The notes beneath the pieces are model-generated. The model did not search any database. It worked only from the letters and a program-made list of their open reading frames with translations, and was not told where the DNA came from. Below, piece by piece: positions 4,748 through 7,281 of a stretch of DNA of 7,281 bases. How positions within the stretch are numbered: the first letter of the stretch is position 1; every line of letters starts with the position of its first letter. This DNA comes from a bacterium (GTDB taxonomy: Bacteria; Cyanobacteriota; Vampirovibrionia; Obscuribacterales; Obscuribacteraceae). The DNA lies in NCBI GenBank assembly GCA_030431355.1, contig JAUIJG010000275.1, positions 1-7,281 on the forward strand, given 5' to 3'. The translations under genes were made by a program, and so were the position numbers.

Positions 4748-7281
4748 ATGCCGCCTCAGCCCACGGATTTTCGTGACGCTATGCATTGGTTTGTGGATGA
4801 ATATGGGCAATATATCTCTTCAACCAGAAGCCTGTTTGCAACTGATGTCAGTCTTGAGCAAGAGGCCTACCTGGAGTCAGCGGTTGTCAATCTGCGCGGT
4901 AAAGGCATCGAGCCTTTCATCATTACCGGGGAAGTGATTGCTCAGCAGGCCGATTTGATCTGGCAAAACGCCATAGGAAACAGTCCTTTCGGGCAACCAT
5001 ACGTGAGCACAGTAGAGCTTGATTACCTTGGCTCACCGGTGGTGATAGTAAAAGATTTGGTGGCGCCAGAGCAGCCGCACCACCTCTGGTATCTCTATCA
5101 CTACATCCTGTATCCCCGATTACTTCAGGACAAGCCTTGCATAATCACAACACCCCTGGGCATTGACGAATTTTTTGCCTATGGAAGCCAGTGTGAAGAC
5201 TTTGAATACGCTGGTTATAAAGCAACCTGGGACAAAGTGATGTGGATTTTGAATGCCTGCATGATTGATCTTTATCAGTTCAGGCAGGTGAAGTCGGAAG
5301 GTCTGCCTCCCATGCTGAAAGCGGAGTATCACCTTTTTAATGCGATTAAAGAGAGGGAATTGTCGGTAGTTTCTCAACAAATCTTAGGAGACTACCAGCT
5401 CGATATATCCGTCACTGATGGCAATAACAGACTGGCAATAGAGATAGATAAGCTGTCCTCCCTCGATTTGCTGGGACAAACCAGTGATCAATCCAAAAAG
5501 AACTTTGTTCTACTAAGCGATGGCTGGAAGATAATTAGATTCACCGCCAACGAAGTGCTGGAAGACTTGAGCAACTGTGCCGATGCGGTGGAGCAAATAT
5601 GGAAACAGGGTCGTAAAAAGGCTTCTGTGGGGAGGCTTCTATTCGGTAAAAACCAACCGAGCCTGCCCGCTTTGCCCCAGGATGACGAAGTCCAGAAGTT
5701 AGCCATTACCAATGGTGGCGGTCCGGTGGCTATCACCGGCTGTGCCGGCACCGGTAAAACCTACAGTGTAGCTCACAGAATCGAGTATCTTCTTGCTCAA
5801 GGAGTCAGTCCCGAGCGAATTCTAGCATTTACTCATTCAGAAGAGACGCGGGCGGATTTGGAGAAAGCGGTCGGCATATTGACCGACAAGCAGACCGTGC
5901 AGAGGCTGAATATCTCGGATTGGCAGGATATCGGCTATCGAATTCTCAAAGAGAATGCCACCGGAGTAAATCGAAAGCCGCCACTGAAGCGTGAGGTAAA
6001 TCCCCAGCGTGTATTCGAGAGGGTTCTGAAAAAGGTCAAAAATGAATACGATGATGTTCAGCTTGAACTGATAAATCAAGACATTTCAGAGTCTTCGCTC
6101 CGGGCTCTAATCAGTCTCTACAAAGCTAATTTGGTTACGGTCAAGCATGTACAGGAGCACGGACAGACTGAGTTTGATCAGTTTGCCGCCAAAGTATATA
6201 AGTCCTACGACGACCAGATGAAGAAGAGCAATAAAGTTGACAAAGATGACTGTGTAGCTCTTTGCGCCCACTTCCTGGCCGAGGACTCGGAGGCGAGAAG
6301 AAAGTACAGCTCCAAGTATGACTATGTACTGGTGGACGAGTTTCAAGAATGCACCACCGCTCAAAATTTATTGGTGAGACTGCTTGCCTATCCCCAGGAC
6401 AATCTATTTATGGTGGGAGATGAAGATGAGGCGCTAACCGAAGCCCAGGGAGCGCAAATTCGGGTGTTGGCGGAGACCTCCATCAGGATGCCGAACGCCC
6501 GCTGCTACTCCTTAGAAAATAACTGGCGATCTCATAAGACCATAGTGAAAAGCGCCAGAGCTCTTTTGGGCAACATGTCAGTTCGCACCATAGCGAAAGA
6601 TATGAACATCGTAGTGGAGTCAAAAACTCGCAACGCCATCATCGGACCAAATGAATCAAAGAACGAGAAAGAAGAAGCAGAGTGGGTCGCCAAGGAAGTT
6701 TCCATCCTGGTTCAAAGTGGAAAGATGCCCCACGAGATAGCAATTCTTTGGAATAACCAATCCTATGCCACCATTCTTGAAGCGGCTCTGTTTAAAGAAA
6801 ACATTCGAAGCTCTGCTTCTGGTCCTGCAGAAGGAGAAGTACCTGACGAAGTAGGCGATGTGCTTGCCTTTTTGAGTCTGGTAATGGATCCCGATGGACC
6901 AAAAGCGAGGCAGTCCTTCGAGAGAATATGCCAGCTGCGTTCCAGGGAGTTGGATCAGAAGCTATCTAAGCTTTCCAGCACCATTGCCAGTTTTGCTGAG
7001 GCAAACAGCTTGTCGTTCTTGAAAGCTATCGAAATTTACTATGAAGCTACCAACGATTCGGCCTGCAAAGATTTGAATGATCTTGTCCGTATCGTCAGAA
7101 CCATGAATCAGGAAGGACTTCCACCGGCAGAGACCATCAATCTTTTGAAGCGAACCCAGAAGTTGAGAGAGATATACAAGTCGGCCAATGTTCCTGCTGG
7201 TGTGGTTTACGAGCCCATGCAGAAAGTGGAGCAATTGCAGGAAGAAGCCAGGGAGTACAAGACAGTCAAGGACTTCTTGAA
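4748..7281 (+). CDS. UvrD/Rep-like SF1 helicase with N-terminal Vsr/DUF559-like nuclease domain, 3' end missing
   Basis: The frame stays open from 4679 to the window end; ATG at 4748 gives at least 844 residues. GTG at 4718 is the alternative start; neither has a clear Shine-Dalgarno. Residues 1-190 are unrecognised. Residues about 190-285 fit the Vsr/DUF559 PD-(D/E)xK pattern: E193 in a first helix, YQLD219 strand, LAIE232-I-D234-K, then a helix, GWKIIRF (259-265) and EV (269-270). The SF1A helicase follows: Walker A GCAGTGKT (331-338, K337), motif Ia ILAFTHSEETRADL, Walker B VLVDEFQE (D530, E531), motif III VGDEDEALTEAQGA (unusual; family VGDDxQSIYxWRGA), and motif IV LENNWRSHKTI (N592-S595). 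Motifs V and VI would lie beyond the window. Family members unwind DNA with 3'-5' polarity using ATP. A nuclease-helicase fusion suggests DNA repair or phage defence; the role is inferred. The gene stands alone after a divergent intergenic region. Confidence 0.85.
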   Translation, partial: MPPQPTDFRDAMHWFVDEYGQYISSTRSLFATDVSLEQEAYLESAVVNLRGKGIEPFIITGEVIAQQADLIWQNAIGNSPFGQPYVSTVELDYLGSPVVIVKDLVAPEQPHHLWYLYHYILYPRLLQDKPCIITTPLGIDEFFAYGSQCEDFEYAGYKATWDKVMWILNACMIDLYQFRQVKSEGLPPMLKAEYHLFNAIKERELSVVSQQILGDYQLDISVTDGNNRLAIEIDKLSSLDLLGQTSDQSKKNFVLLSDGWKIIRFTANEVLEDLSNCADAVEQIWKQGRKKASVGRLLFGKNQPSLPALPQDDEVQKLAITNGGGPVAITGCAGTGKTYSVAHRIEYLLAQGVSPERILAFTHSEETRADLEKAVGILTDKQTVQRLNISDWQDIGYRILKENATGVNRKPPLKREVNPQRVFERVLKKVKNEYDDVQLELINQDISESSLRALISLYKANLVTVKHVQEHGQTEFDQFAAKVYKSYDDQMKKSNKVDKDDCVALCAHFLAEDSEARRKYSSKYDYVLVDEFQECTTAQNLLVRLLAYPQDNLFMVGDEDEALTEAQGAQIRVLAETSIRMPNARCYSLENNWRSHKTIVKSARALLGNMSVRTIAKDMNIVVESKTRNAIIGPNESKNEKEEAEWVAKEVSILVQSGKMPHEIAILWNNQSYATILEAALFKENIRSSASGPAEGEVPDEVGDVLAFLSLVMDPDGPKARQSFERICQLRSRELDQKLSKLSSTIASFAEANSLSFLKAIEIYYEATNDSACKDLNDLVRIVRTMNQEGLPPAETINLLKRTQKLREIYKSANVPAGVVYEPMQKVEQLQEEAREYKTVKDFL

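Noticed and set aside
5120..7234. Several minus-strand frames of 80-90 codons within the helicase gene
   Set aside because: All are short, antisense to a continuous helicase frame with conserved motifs, and lack ribosome sites.

Overview
The window looks like chromosomal DNA from a bacterium of the cyanobacterial lineage. The main clue is the YidC at the left edge. After its second membrane segment it carries a long extracytoplasmic insertion of the kind I remember from cyanobacterial YidC, running from GPPFGD to an ESFLFINGLG-like exit. No photosynthesis gene is present, so a non-photosynthetic relative (Vampirovibrionia/Melainabacteria type, e.g. Obscuribacterales) is plausible. This placement is an inference from memory of family sequences, not a computed one.

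Layout. (1) 1-1866, plus strand: the 3' part of yidC (membrane insertase) overlaps by ATGA with a jag/khpB-like KH-R3H RNA-binding protein gene. The YidC tail is strongly basic and the Jag tail strongly acidic. A perfect 10-bp hairpin follows the jag stop. (2) 1959-3987, plus strand: an unrecognised three-helix membrane protein is followed 16 nt later by a family 5 (peptide/nickel type) extracellular solute-binding lipoprotein with no transporter genes alongside. A 7-bp hairpin follows. (3) 4119-4364, minus strand: a small secreted basic protein of unknown function, converging on the lipoprotein gene, with its own strong Shine-Dalgarno sequence. (4) 4365-4747: an AT-rich divergent intergenic region with inverted repeats, including a 16-bp imperfect hairpin just upstream of the next gene, and a possible promoter. 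(5) 4748 to the window end, plus strand: a long open frame that runs off the window. It encodes a UvrD/Rep-like superfamily 1 helicase with an N-terminal extension of more than 300 residues containing a Vsr/DUF559-like PD-(D/E)xK nuclease pattern.

How the parts relate. YidC inserts membrane proteins. The co-translated KH-R3H protein binds RNA and in other bacteria is the standard neighbour of YidC, so that pair is housekeeping. The membrane protein and lipoprotein may form a second unit for envelope or uptake functions. The nuclease-helicase fusion sits alone behind a divergent regulatory region. It is the best candidate for something unusual, possibly a DNA repair or anti-phage enzyme, but its 3' end and downstream neighbours are outside the window. 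I see no CRISPR array, tRNA, rRNA, insertion sequence or attachment site.
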